Source of the DNA: CAYUVH01 sp964448135
Lineage (GTDB): Bacteria > Verrucomicrobiota > Verrucomicrobiia > Limisphaerales > UBA8199
Length of the DNA stretch: 35,498 nt
Reading direction: 5' to 3'
NCBI GenBank assembly: GCA_964448135.1
Contig: CAYUVH010000002.1
Span: 1 to 35,498 of the forward strand
Position 1 is the stretch's first letter. Every line of letters starts with the position of its first letter. Shown here piece after piece: positions 1-7,338 of the stretch. The notes beneath the pieces are model-generated. The model made no database searches and was not told where the DNA came from. It saw nothing but the letters and a program-made list of their open reading frames with translations. A program made the position numbers and the translations under genes.

Positions 1-120
1 CGCAAGAAGAACAAATACCCAAGACTCGATGCTCCGCGCCACCGATTCCGCGATCACCCGAAACGAAATGTCCGCGCAAAAAATGCTCGCTTGCGGAAAC
101 TCGGTCTTCTGTAAGCGCCA

Positions 121-230
121 TTCACCCGAAGGGTTGATAGACAGTAGCCGGTGTGTCGTTCCGAGGCTCGGCGAGGAACGACCACCGGACCACCGTCTCG
201 CTGAATTTGCATCCCGAAGGGATGCCAGAA
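121..230 (+). repeat. REP-like compound repeat, copy A
   Basis: Three palindromic modules lie in order. H1 is a short hairpin CCCGAAGGG with slightly broken flanks (121-137). H2 is a long imperfect hairpin from CCGGTG to CACCGG around 149-187. H3 is a perfect GCATCCCGAAGGGATGC at 209-225. The same H1-H2-H3 order recurs at copies B, C, D (inverted) and E. Copy A is followed directly by the upstream leader of an IS200-type transposase gene (231-289) and then a fragment of that gene. The modular identity across copies is direct observation; calling it REP-like is by analogy to REP elements mobilised by Y1 transposases. Nothing gene-like is visible in 1-120. Confidence 0.85.
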
Positions 231-289
231 GCTTTGGATGACACTCGATTTCGCCTTGTCCGAGGCCGCACCCGCTACAGCCTTCGCGC

Positions 290-379
290 ACGGGATCCAC
301 CTACTCAAGCCTGGCCTATCATTGGGTTTGTTCCACCAAAGAGCGCCGTCCATTCATCCAAGCTAAGTGGCGCGCGAAC
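290..379 (+). pseudogene. 5' fragment of IS200-type transposase gene
   Basis: Translating from 293 gives a peptide matching residues 2-30 of the intact transposase encoded at 2950-3393, including its YHWVCSTKERRPFIQ stretch. The initiator position reads ACG instead of ATG. The preceding 60 bases also match the leader of the intact gene. The match stops abruptly at about 379, after the AN of KWRAN, and the sequence then enters the tail of the lipoprotein gene at 383. It is a dead relic: no start codon, no HUH motif, no catalytic tyrosine. It shows that a copy once lay here in the opposite orientation to the present gene. Confidence 0.85.
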
Positions 380-382
380 AGT

Positions 383-772
383 TCATGGTCCTTTCAAATA
401 CGTCCTCACTTGTGCGGCTGAAACCTTACCGTCGATCACAGGAAACGACGCGTGTCCGCAAACCAGCACCGGATCCAAAAACCATCCCTTGGAGCGGTAA
501 TCGCAGTTGAGACAGGCAGCACGAAGATCAAGCACGCAGGTGAACTCATGCTGTTCCATGATGCGCATTGCATCCGTGACTGGCGTGCCGACGGGGACCC
601 AACGCTGAACCTGCGAAGCGGCCTCGGCTTGGTCGGCGGAGAGGAGATCCCGGTGTGCACAACCGCAAAATGCAAGCAACACAACGACGACGACTATTGC
701 ACACCAGCGCCCCTGATCGATCGGTGAATGCCAATCAGGATTTTGCCCGGCCTGGTTAGTCTCTCGTTCCAT
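383..772 (-). CDS. Small predicted lipoprotein, function unknown
   Basis: The 129-aa product has a polar N-terminus, one hydrophobic stretch (about residues 24-35, with runs of V and L) and then FCGC, a lipobox-like site with C38 as the likely lipidated cysteine, so a membrane-anchored lipoprotein is probable. The mature part (about residues 39-129) has several cysteines and an FPVIDGKVSAAQVRTYL-type C-terminus. I do not recognise a family. The chosen ATG at 772 lies inside the end of the upstream SUKH-like gene (17-bp overlap), so translation is probably coupled. An open frame continues upstream to 919 but overlaps the neighbour and precedes the signal sequence, so it was rejected. The gene ends only 4 bp from the transposase relic, so its 3' end may have been reshaped by that insertion. 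Confidence 0.65.
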   Translation of the reverse strand: MERETNQAGQNPDWHSPIDQGRWCAIVVVVVLLAFCGCAHRDLLSADQAEAASQVQRWVPVGTPVTDAMRIMEQHEFTCVLDLRAACLNCDYRSKGWFLDPVLVCGHASFPVIDGKVSAAQVRTYLKGP

Positions 773-1091
773 ATCCCCCGAGGATAAATTGCCAGACTTC
801 AACGATGCTTCCCTCCTTTGAACACCATGTCCCGTCCCCGGGGTTCCATAGGATCGCCAACGATCGTTGCGGATCCCAGCCCAATAAGTTTCCGACGCCG
901 TCATCGCCAAACCAGACAATGGTTCGGAGGGTGGGAGGAAACCACGGCTGACTCCGCAACCAGGTGTTCAACGTGGCGATGCCATCCCGGCCCTTGTCGG
1001 CTTCGGGAAGAACCAGCCAGCATCCTTGCTTGGGCTCATAGCCGTCAGGCAGGTGCCTGGTGATCTCTTCAGGTAGATTCAACGCTTTCAT
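756..1091 (-). CDS. SUKH (SMI1/KNR4)-like small protein
   Basis: The 111-aa product carries WFGDDGVGNLLGWDP (about residues 60-74), then an AILWNPGDG turn, then a C-terminal helix IVEVWQFILGGYG. That order resembles SMI1/KNR4 (SUKH) proteins, many of which are immunity proteins for polymorphic toxins. The ATG at 1091 forms an ATGA overlap with the stop of the upstream gene, which argues for it over a GTG three codons earlier. The 3' end overlaps the downstream lipoprotein gene. No toxin with a recognisable nuclease or deaminase domain is next to it, so an immunity role is only a possibility: it could be an orphan immunity gene or a cytosolic SUKH protein of other function. Family confidence is moderate because the domain is short and diverse. 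Confidence 0.6.
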   Translation of the reverse strand: MKALNLPEEITRHLPDGYEPKQGCWLVLPEADKGRDGIATLNTWLRSQPWFPPTLRTIVWFGDDGVGNLLGWDPQRSLAILWNPGDGTWCSKEGSIVEVWQFILGGYGTRD

Positions 1092-1552
1092 TCTCTGCAC
1101 CGGAGCGATGAGAGCAGGACTGAGACACTCGCGCTCTCCAGGTCTTCGTCGCTCCGGTTGCAGTTATAGGAAACAAAGAGGAGAATTTTTCGACAGGCAA
1201 CAAACCATTTCTTCCAGTAAAAACCGTCGTTCCAATCCACGTACTCGACTGCATAACCTGCAAAGTCGCCGCACTTGACCCTCTCGGTTTCCGCGCCCTC
1301 GGGAGAGTTCTCCCGTGTTTGGGAAATCAATTCTGTGTCTGAAACCAGGCCTGCCTGTTTTCGTGCACTGCTTATGTGCAGCGTCCCGACTCCCTCGGTC
1401 TGGGTGATTTCGACGCACTCCTCATACTCTTGCGCTTTCCAGGGAGCTGGAACGCTGATTTGCCACCAGTTGCTTTGGAAAATGGGTGCCACGGCTATTT
1501 CGAGTCCTTGATTGTCAGCAAGCTCATTTGATGTTCCTGGATATTTGAGCAT
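1088..1552 (-). CDS. Hypothetical protein, first gene of SUKH operon
   Basis: The 154-aa soluble product has no signal peptide. It is rich in aromatic residues (SNWWQISVPAPW near residue 28; EYVDWNDGFYWKKWF in the C-terminal half) and ends in a mixed helix. I do not recognise the family. Its stop overlaps the ATG of the SUKH-like gene as ATGA, so the two are almost certainly co-translated, and with the lipoprotein gene they form a three-gene operon. A TTG two codons upstream also reads in frame, but ATG at 1552 is preferred. The start codon lies inside a DNA segment repeated at 2674-2800 (a module of copies B and C), so the promoter and leader belong to repeat DNA. Confidence 0.6.
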   Translation of the reverse strand: MLKYPGTSNELADNQGLEIAVAPIFQSNWWQISVPAPWKAQEYEECVEITQTEGVGTLHISSARKQAGLVSDTELISQTRENSPEGAETERVKCGDFAGYAVEYVDWNDGFYWKKWFVACRKILLFVSYNCNRSDEDLESASVSVLLSSLRCRE

Positions 1553-1855
1553 TATCAAAAACCATACTGCGCCGCCAGACTTTGGCGTTACCGCAAAAGT
1601 TTCGGCCAGGTGAACTTCACCGACTCAGCCGCGACGGCGCGTGAGGTATTTTGCCGCGCGACTCCCGTGCGGTTCAACCCGAAGGGTTGAAAGAGAGTAG
1701 CCGGTGGTCGGTCCGAGGCCTGGCGAGGGCCGACCACCGGACCACCGTCTCGCTGAATTTGCATCCCGAAGGGATGCCAGAAGCTTTGGATGACACTCGA
1801 TTTCGCCTTGTCCGCGATTGCGCCCGCTATAGCGTTCGCCCAAAGGAACATTCAG
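1548..1855 (+). repeat. REP-like compound repeat, copy B, with upstream module and tnpA leader relic
   Basis: Three parts are visible. Bases 1548-1672 form a roughly 125-bp module that matches 2676-2800 closely, both ending in the same stretch before GTGCGGTTC. Bases 1673-1777 carry H1 (CAACCCGAAGGGTTG, 1675-1689), H2 (CCGGTGGTCGG...CCGACCACCGG, 1701-1740) and H3 (1761-1777). Bases 1781-1848 match the leader of the transposase gene and decay just before the position of its start codon. The interval 1553-1899 therefore holds repeat DNA and no gene of its own. Confidence 0.8.
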
Positions 1856-1899
1856 CGTGAAATGGAAGCGCCACCATCGCCTTGAAAACAACCCAATGT

Positions 1900-2166
1900 T
1901 CACCCACCAGCTTCATATAACACGTCCGCGCCGTTCTCGATCCGGCTCACGTCCGACAATAAGAATTTCAGGCAGGTGCCCGGGACAATGTGAGCCTTTC
2001 CTAGGCTTTCAATGACCGTCTCGATATCGGCGAATGCATCGTCGTGTTCCCAATCGTCCACGTTGCTGATTTTACAGGTGAAAATCAGGCCGTTCTTTAA
2101 TGAGACCCGCAACGGGGTGTTCATATTGGCTGACAAGATCTCCGCCACCTTCGATGCATTTCTCAT
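1900..2166 (-). CDS. Hypothetical 88-aa protein paired with phosphatase
   Basis: A small soluble protein of unknown family. An N-terminal helix (KVAEILSANMNTPLRVSLKNG) precedes a strand-rich, acidic centre (VDDWEHDDAFADIETVIESL) and a C-terminal LSDVSRIENG segment. There is no signal peptide or membrane span. It starts 7 bp after the stop of the dual-specificity-type phosphatase gene in the same direction, so the two form a short operon. A role as substrate, partner or regulator of the phosphatase is possible but not shown by sequence. No frameshift is visible, and the start ATG at 2166 is the only good candidate. Confidence 0.55.
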   Translation of the reverse strand: MRNASKVAEILSANMNTPLRVSLKNGLIFTCKISNVDDWEHDDAFADIETVIESLGKAHIVPGTCLKFLLSDVSRIENGADVLYEAGG

Positions 2167-2173
2167 TGGCCAA

Positions 2174-2578
2174 TCAAAAATCCAAAGCTTCCTGGAGACC
2201 GCTCATGATGGCGACGCGGCGTCGCGAGGTGATCCATTTCATGGCCCCGGCGAGGGTGTCTCCCTGCTGCATAAAGTATTTGCAGACCACCGCCGCGGAC
2301 CGGCTCTGCCCCGCGTGACAGTGAACGAGGACGGGGGCGTGCTTTGATGTCAATTCGCCGAGCAGCCTGACCGCCCGCAAAAATACTTCGGGCGGATTTC
2401 CCGCGCCATCGATCAACTGCACGACCTCAATACGCTCAACACCGGCAGCTTCGGCCTTCTCGCCGGCCATGCAACCATCCAGGCAAAGTATCGAACGAAT
2501 TCCAGCGCTCGCGAGCGACGCTTGATCCCGGGCATCCAGGTAATTCCCGATCCAGATGTTGTCCGTGATCTTATCCAT
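2174..2578 (-). CDS. Dual-specificity-type protein phosphatase
   Basis: The 134-aa product is a compact cysteine-based phosphatase. The P-loop signature VHCHAGQSRS (H86-C87-X5-R93-S94) is intact, with C87 as nucleophile and R93 as phosphate-binding arginine, and D58 (LIDGAG) sits where the general acid is expected. The N-terminus ITDNIWIGNYLDARD resembles the KITDNLYIGDYxDA start common in DSP-like enzymes. The length is that of a bare catalytic domain. It probably dephosphorylates protein Ser/Thr/Tyr in the cytosol, but the substrate is unknown; small bacterial DSPs can also act on non-protein phosphates. The leader carries a GAGAGG stretch very near the ATG, a possible ribosome site at short spacing. 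It heads an operon with the 88-aa gene. Confidence 0.85.
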   Translation of the reverse strand: MDKITDNIWIGNYLDARDQASLASAGIRSILCLDGCMAGEKAEAAGVERIEVVQLIDGAGNPPEVFLRAVRLLGELTSKHAPVLVHCHAGQSRSAAVVCKYFMQQGDTLAGAMKWITSRRRVAIMSGLQEALDF

Positions 2579-2673
2579 GGCCTCTCATTTTACTCTCTCA
2601 TCGCGCCACATATTCGGGAACTGGCTCCGTCCAGATGGTCTGGTTGAGGTGCAAAAGATATCTGACAGCTTCA

Positions 2674-2912
2674 GAGCATTATCAGAAACCATATTGCGCC
2701 GCCAGATTTTGGTGCCGCCACGAATGCTTCGGCAAGGTGAACTTCACCGACTCAGCCGCGACGGCGCGTGAGGTATTTTGCCGCGCGACTCCCGTGCGGT
2801 TCAACCCGAAGGGTTGATAGAAAGTAGCCGGTGGTCGGTCCGAGGCCTGGCGAGGACCGACCACCGGACAACTGCACTCAATAAATCTGCATCCCGAAGG
2901 GATGCCAGAAAC
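2674..2912 (+). repeat. REP-like compound repeat, copy C
   Basis: Contains the same roughly 125-bp upstream module as copy B (2674-2800), then H1 CAACCCGAAGGGTTG (2802-2816), H2 with perfect 14-bp arms (2828-2841 and 2854-2867) and H3 GCATCCCGAAGGGATGC (2889-2905). It lies directly 3' of the transposase gene, which is on the opposite strand, and points toward it. Copy D lies on the other side in the opposite orientation. The 2579-2949 gap is this repeat plus about 90 bases of unassigned DNA next to the phosphatase promoter. Confidence 0.85.
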
Positions 2913-2949
2913 CTTCGAACATCCCGCGCGGTGACTATCAACCAAACCT

Positions 2950-3393
2950 TTACACCAAATACTTCGACTCATATCGCACCTCGTGCCGGGCAAGTAATTC
3001 TTTCAACTCCTCAATGAATGTCTGTTTGCGATGATGGCGTTCCTGATTCTCGATATATTTGCTCACCTTGTTTCTCATGCTGGCACTGACGGTGAAGATC
3101 GAGTAGCCCTCCTGCCATTCAAAGTCGCGTTCGTGCCGATCCGCAGCCCATACGGAAGTTGCCTTCTTTAGCTCACGAACAAAATCGGAGATGCAGTGGA
3201 CTGGTTGCAAGCCGATCAGCACATGAACGTGATCTTCCACTCCGCCTACCTGCATTGGCACGCCCTCCAGGCCGCGGATGGTGCCGCCAATGTATTTGTG
3301 AAAGTTCGCGCGCCACTTGGCTTGGATGAATGGACGCCGCTCTTTGGTGGAGCAAACCCAATGGTAGGCCAAACTGGAGTAAGTGGATCCCAT
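2950..3393 (-). CDS. tnpA: IS200-type Y1 transposase, REP-associated
   Basis: The 147-aa product is a single-domain HUH endonuclease. DHVHVLIGL supplies the His-hydrophobe-His metal site (H55, H57). YIENQERHH (Y113) carries the catalytic tyrosine, followed by TFIEELKELL and a short C-terminal tail ending near Y141/Y145, a layout typical of IS200-like and REP-associated tyrosine transposases. Such enzymes nick single-stranded DNA at hairpins and join it through a phosphotyrosine. The gene is full length and undamaged. It is bracketed by hairpin arrays in inverted orientation (copy C on one side, copy D on the other), the usual arrangement for REP-associated transposases. Its leader (3394-3450) recurs next to copies A and B. 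Which RAYT or IS200 subgroup it belongs to cannot be settled by eye. Confidence 0.9.
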   Translation of the reverse strand: MGSTYSSLAYHWVCSTKERRPFIQAKWRANFHKYIGGTIRGLEGVPMQVGGVEDHVHVLIGLQPVHCISDFVRELKKATSVWAADRHERDFEWQEGYSIFTVSASMRNKVSKYIENQERHHRKQTFIEELKELLARHEVRYESKYLV

Positions 3394-3450
3394 GGGCGAA
3401 GGCTATCGTGAGCGAACCTTGGGACAAGGCGAAATCGAGTGTCATCCAGA

Positions 3451-3562
3451 TTTTCTGGCATCCCTTCGGGATGCATTGAAATCCGAATCTCGTATCCGGT
3501 GGTCCCTCCTCGCCGACTCGTCGGGACCCACCGGCTACTCTCTATCAACCGTTCAGGTTGAA
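3451..3562 (-). repeat. REP-like compound repeat, copy D (inverted)
   Basis: Read on the minus strand, this is H1 (CAACC..GGTTG, 3546-3560, stem shortened by substitutions), H2 (3496-3534) and H3 (3458-3474, perfect). It sits immediately 5' of the transposase leader, in inverted orientation relative to copy C, so the transposase gene is enclosed by facing hairpin arrays. The following stretch 3563-3715 shows no gene or repeat that I can support. Confidence 0.8.
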
Positions 3563-3827
3563 GCCAAAATGCAACCCCGCAATGGCTCAAGGGTTCGCAC
3601 GTTGGGGCGGCCGAATCGGAGCCTTATTCCAAGCCCGAAGCGCTCGTCAGAGAGCCAAGGCTTCCACCATCGTCGAAACTATCGCGGAAGATTCGGCTGG
3701 CAGGCTGGGACTTGAAGCATTGTCAGAAATCATGTAGCGGACCCCAATCTCCAAACCGCAAGGAATGCTGCCACGCGATCTGGTCCGGCCGCCTCGCGGC
3801 CGTTTCTACTGCGTGGTCCCCAAGTGC

Positions 3828-3941
3828 CTCAACCCGAAGGGTTGATAGAAAGTAGCCGGTGTGTCGTTCCGAGGCTCGGCGAGGAACGACCACCGGACAA
3901 TCGTCCCCAATATCAATTTGCATCCCGAAGGGATGCCACAA
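3828..3941 (+). repeat. REP-like compound repeat, copy E
   Basis: H1 CAACCCGAAGGGTTG (3830-3844), H2 between CCGGTG and CACCGG (3856-3896) and H3 (3920-3936). Its H2 sequence matches copy A more closely than B or C, suggesting two sub-lineages (A/E and B/C). About 20 bases at 3717-3740 resemble the start of the upstream module seen in B and C, but the rest of that module is replaced by unrelated sequence with a GGCCGCCTCGCGGCC palindrome. There is no tnpA leader after this copy. Bases 3942-4046 up to the efflux pump stop contain nothing recognisable. Confidence 0.8.
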
Positions 3942-4046
3942 ACTTCGAAGCTTCCATTCAAACCCCTCCACCACATTCCTCGATTCGTGACAGCGCTTGG
4001 GGCTCAGCTGCGCTACATGATTTATGAAACCGTTCCAAGTATTCGC

Positions 4047-7000
4047 TCAAGCCGCACTCGGCTCGACCTTCGCCGCTACGGCCGGTCCGGCGGTTGCCGG
4101 TTCCTCGGCTTCGCCCAGATTCTCCTTCGCCGAATGCTGCCGCGCGATGAGGACGTAGATCGAGGGGATCACGAGCAGCGTGAAGATGGTGCCGATGAAC
4201 ATGCCGGCGACGAGGGTGAGGCCGATGGAGTTACGCGCCGCGGCGCCGGCGCCGCTCACGAGCGTGAGCGGGAAGTGACCGCAGATGGTCGCGGCGGTGG
4301 TCATGAGCACGGGGCGCAGGCGGACGAGCGCGGCTTCGCGCACAGCCTCGAGCTTGGTCATGCCGAGCTTCTGTTGCTGGTTGGCGAATTCCACGATCAG
4401 GATGCCGTTTTTCGAGACGAGACCGATGAGGGTGACGAGTCCGACCTGGGAATAGATGTTCAGCGTCGTCGTCCAGCCGTTGGTGAAGAACGGCATGCCC
4501 TGGCCGGGCATTTTCAGGAAGCTGAAGATGAGCGCGCCGAAGAGCGCCAGCGGCACGGATCCCAGAATGATGATGAAAGGATCGCGGAAGCTGTTGAACT
4601 GCGCGGCGAGCACGAGGAAGATCAGCACGATCGCCAGCAAAAAGGATGGCAGGAACTTGCTGCCTTCAGTGCGCAGCTGGCGGGATTCGCCCGTGTAATC
4701 CAGCTTGTAACCCTTCGGCAGAATCTGCGCGGCTTCGGTCTCGAGAAAATGCAGGGCTTCATCGAGGGGCCGGATGGCGACGCCGTTGATTTTGACGGCG
4801 TTGAACTGCTGGAAGCGATTGAGCGACCGCGGCCCGGTCTTTTTCACGAGCGTGCTAAAGGTGCTCAGCGGGACCAACTGGCCGTTGGGCCCTTTCACAT
4901 AGGTGGTCGAGAGCTGGTTGGGGTTGAGGCGTTCCACGCGCTTGAGCTGCGGGATGACCTTGTAGCTGCGGCCGTCGAGGCTGAAGCGATTGACGAAATT
5001 GCCGCCGACGAGCGCGGCGAGGTCGGAACCGACGCTGGCGAGATTCAGGCCGAGCGCGGCCACTTTGTCGCGGTCCATGACCAACTCGACTTCCGGCTGG
5101 TCGAGTTTGGTGTCAATGTCCGGCGGGAACGCGAACATTCCGTTCGTCGCGGCCTTCTGCTGGATTTTCTGGGCGAATTCGAGAATGACCTGCGGGTCAG
5201 CCGTGGAAGCGATGACGAACTCCACCGGGAACTGGCCGCCACCGGGCAGCGCGGGCGGCGCGACGACAAAGGTCCGCACGCCGGGAATCTTGCTCACCTG
5301 CGCCTGGACGCCGGGGATGATCTGTCCCACGGTGCGCTTGCGTTCGCCCCAGGGTTTGAGGACAAGGCCGCCGAAGCCGCTGTCGGGCTGGGTGATTTGG
5401 AAGGTGCGGTCGGCTTCGGGAACCTTCAGCCATTCGCGGCCGATTTCGTCGGCGTAAAAGGAGGTTTGGTCAATCGTGGCGTCAGCGGCGGCCGTGACCA
5501 CGCCGAAGAAGAAGCTTTGGTCCTCGACGGGCGCCAGTTCCTTCGGCGCGAACATGAACATCGGGATCGTCAGGAGGCTGAGGGTGATCCACACGATATA
5601 AACCGCCGGTCGGCCCGACAGGGTGCTGTCCAGCACGCGGGAATACCCGCGCCGGATCGCGTCGAATGTGCGGTTCACGATGCCGGTGAAACCGCTGTCC
5701 ACGTGCTCGGCGCTCAAGAGGCGCGAAGACATGACCGGCGAAAGCGTGAGTGCGACCACGCCTGAGATCAGCACCGCGCCCGCCAGGGTAAAGGCGAACT
5801 CGCGGAACAGCGAACCGGTAAGACCGCCCTGCAAACCGATGGGGATATACACCGCGGCCAGCGTGATGGTCATCGCGATGACCGGCGCCACCAATTCGCG
5901 CGCGCCCTGAATCGCGGCGTTGTACGCCGAGAGGCCTTCGCGGATATGGCGCTCGACGTTTTCGACGACCACGATGGCGTCGTCCACGACCAGGCCGACG
6001 GAGAGCACGATCGCGAGCAGGGTAAGGAGGTTGAGCGTGAAGCCGAACACCTGCATCAGGAACACGCCGCCAATCAGCGAAACCGGGATGGCCACCAGCG
6101 GCACGAGCACGGAACGGAAGGAGCCGAGGAACAGGTAAATGACGACGGAAACGATCAGAAGCGTTTCGCCGAGGGTCTTGAGCACTTCGTGGATGGCATC
6201 GTCAATGTATTTGGTCGCGTCGTAGGCGATGCGGCCGCTGAGGCCGGTGGGCAATTCCTTTTGGATTTGTTCCATTTCGGCCCGCAAGCGTTTCACGACT
6301 TCGAGCGAGTTGGCGTTGGGCAGCGGCCAGACGCCCATGAACACGGCGCGTTCGCCGCTGAAACGGACTTCGGAATCGTAGTCCTCTGCGCCCAGGGAAA
6401 CATCAGCCACATCGCGCAGGCGGACGAGGGTGTCGCCGGACTGTTTGACGACGAGGTCGCGGAATTCCTCGGCGGAGCGGAGGTCGGTATTGGCGGAGAG
6501 GTTGACCTGGACGAGCGAACCCTTGGTGTGGCCGACGGCGGATAGGAAGTTGTTGTTGGCGAGAACTTCGCGGATCTGGTTGGGATTGATGTTCAACGCG
6601 GCGAGGCGGTCGGGCTTGAGCCAGATGCGCATCGCGAAGGTGCGCCCGCCGAGGATGTCCGCCCGCTGCACACCTTCCAGCGCGGAGAGGCGCGGCTGCA
6701 CGATGCGCACGAGGTAATCGGTGATCTGGTTCGCTTCGAGTGTGTCGGAAGTGAAACTCAGGTAGGCGGCCGCGAATTGTGAATCCGCCGAGGCGATGTT
6801 GATGATGGGGACTTCCGCCTCGGGCGGCAGGTCGTTGCGGACCTGGTCCACTTTCGAGGCGATTTCGGCGAGCGCCTTGTTCGGATCGTAATTGAGCTTC
6901 AGGCGGATGGTGATCGTCGAAATGCCGAGCTTGCTGCTGGATTCGATGTAATCAATGCCGTCGGCCGCCGCGATGGTGCGCTCGAGCGGCGTGGTCACGA

Positions 7001-7187
7001 AGCCGCGCACGAGGTCGGCGCTGGCGCCGACGTAAACGGTGGTGACGGTGACCGAGGCGTTGTCGCTGCGCGGATACTGGCGCACGCTGAGCGTGCGGAT
7101 GGCCTGAAACCCGGCGATGAGAATCAGCAGGTTGACCACCAGGGCGAGCACCGGCCGTCGGATAAATAGATCGGTAAAGCCTTTCAT
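4047..7187 (-). CDS. RND efflux pump, inner-membrane permease (HAE1/AcrB-like)
   Basis: The 1046-aa product matches the usual length of hydrophobe/amphiphile RND pumps. It has an N-terminal TM1 (FIRRPVLALVVNLLILIAG), a first periplasmic porter and docking loop, the TM2-TM6 block, and a proton-relay helix GLVVDDAIVVVENVERH in TM4 with D402 and D403 (the D407/D408 pair of AcrB). A second loop and TM7-TM12 follow (SQVGLVTLIGLVSKNGILIVEFA). It would export drugs, solvents or lipophilic metabolites using the proton gradient, with an adaptor and an outer-membrane channel. The adaptor is encoded just upstream; no TolC-like channel gene lies in this window. The C-terminal 30 residues are an Ala/Glu/Pro-rich cytosolic tail. 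The ATG at 7187 begins the classic MKxFTDxFIRRP motif, so the start is secure. Confidence 0.95.
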   Translation of the reverse strand: MKGFTDLFIRRPVLALVVNLLILIAGFQAIRTLSVRQYPRSDNASVTVTTVYVGASADLVRGFVTTPLERTIAAADGIDYIESSSKLGISTITIRLKLNYDPNKALAEIASKVDQVRNDLPPEAEVPIINIASADSQFAAAYLSFTSDTLEANQITDYLVRIVQPRLSALEGVQRADILGGRTFAMRIWLKPDRLAALNINPNQIREVLANNNFLSAVGHTKGSLVQVNLSANTDLRSAEEFRDLVVKQSGDTLVRLRDVADVSLGAEDYDSEVRFSGERAVFMGVWPLPNANSLEVVKRLRAEMEQIQKELPTGLSGRIAYDATKYIDDAIHEVLKTLGETLLIVSVVIYLFLGSFRSVLVPLVAIPVSLIGGVFLMQVFGFTLNLLTLLAIVLSVGLVVDDAIVVVENVERHIREGLSAYNAAIQGARELVAPVIAMTITLAAVYIPIGLQGGLTGSLFREFAFTLAGAVLISGVVALTLSPVMSSRLLSAEHVDSGFTGIVNRTFDAIRRGYSRVLDSTLSGRPAVYIVWITLSLLTIPMFMFAPKELAPVEDQSFFFGVVTAAADATIDQTSFYADEIGREWLKVPEADRTFQITQPDSGFGGLVLKPWGERKRTVGQIIPGVQAQVSKIPGVRTFVVAPPALPGGGQFPVEFVIASTADPQVILEFAQKIQQKAATNGMFAFPPDIDTKLDQPEVELVMDRDKVAALGLNLASVGSDLAALVGGNFVNRFSLDGRSYKVIPQLKRVERLNPNQLSTTYVKGPNGQLVPLSTFSTLVKKTGPRSLNRFQQFNAVKINGVAIRPLDEALHFLETEAAQILPKGYKLDYTGESRQLRTEGSKFLPSFLLAIVLIFLVLAAQFNSFRDPFIIILGSVPLALFGALIFSFLKMPGQGMPFFTNGWTTTLNIYSQVGLVTLIGLVSKNGILIVEFANQQQKLGMTKLEAVREAALVRLRPVLMTTAATICGHFPLTLVSGAGAAARNSIGLTLVAGMFIGTIFTLLVIPSIYVLIARQHSAKENLGEAEEPATAGPAVAAKVEPSAA

Positions 7188-7209
7188 GAGTGCGTCCGGT
7201 TGCCTCCGG

Positions 7210-7300
7210 GTAGGGCGGGCAGTCCCTTGCCCGCCGATGCGAACGAAGGCGCTCGCGTGTTGAAATCACGGAACGGCGCGCAGAGGACGGCGCGCCCCAC
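7210..7300. repeat. Two G+C-rich hairpins between adaptor and pump genes
   Basis: Between the two efflux genes (151 bp) are GGCGGGCA-GTCCCT-TGCCCGCC (7214-7235, perfect 8-bp stem) and GGCGCGC-N8-GCGCGCC (7275-7296). Neither is followed by a T-run, so they are not typical terminators. They may be intergenic REP-type palindromes, or may lower pump expression relative to the adaptor through mRNA structure. Confidence 0.55.
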
Positions 7301-7338
7301 CCTGAGGCCTTCCTGGAATTGCCCGAACATACGCCTCA

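Noticed and set aside
121..3941. CRISPR-like array from the regular hairpins
   Set aside because: Copies are unequally spaced, face both ways, contain palindromes and a transposase, and have no uniform spacers or cas genes.
3861..5765. 634-aa plus-strand open frame opposite the efflux pump
   Set aside because: It is antisense to the well-supported RND gene, rich in H/E/R/D/G from G+C-biased codons, and begins in REP copy E.
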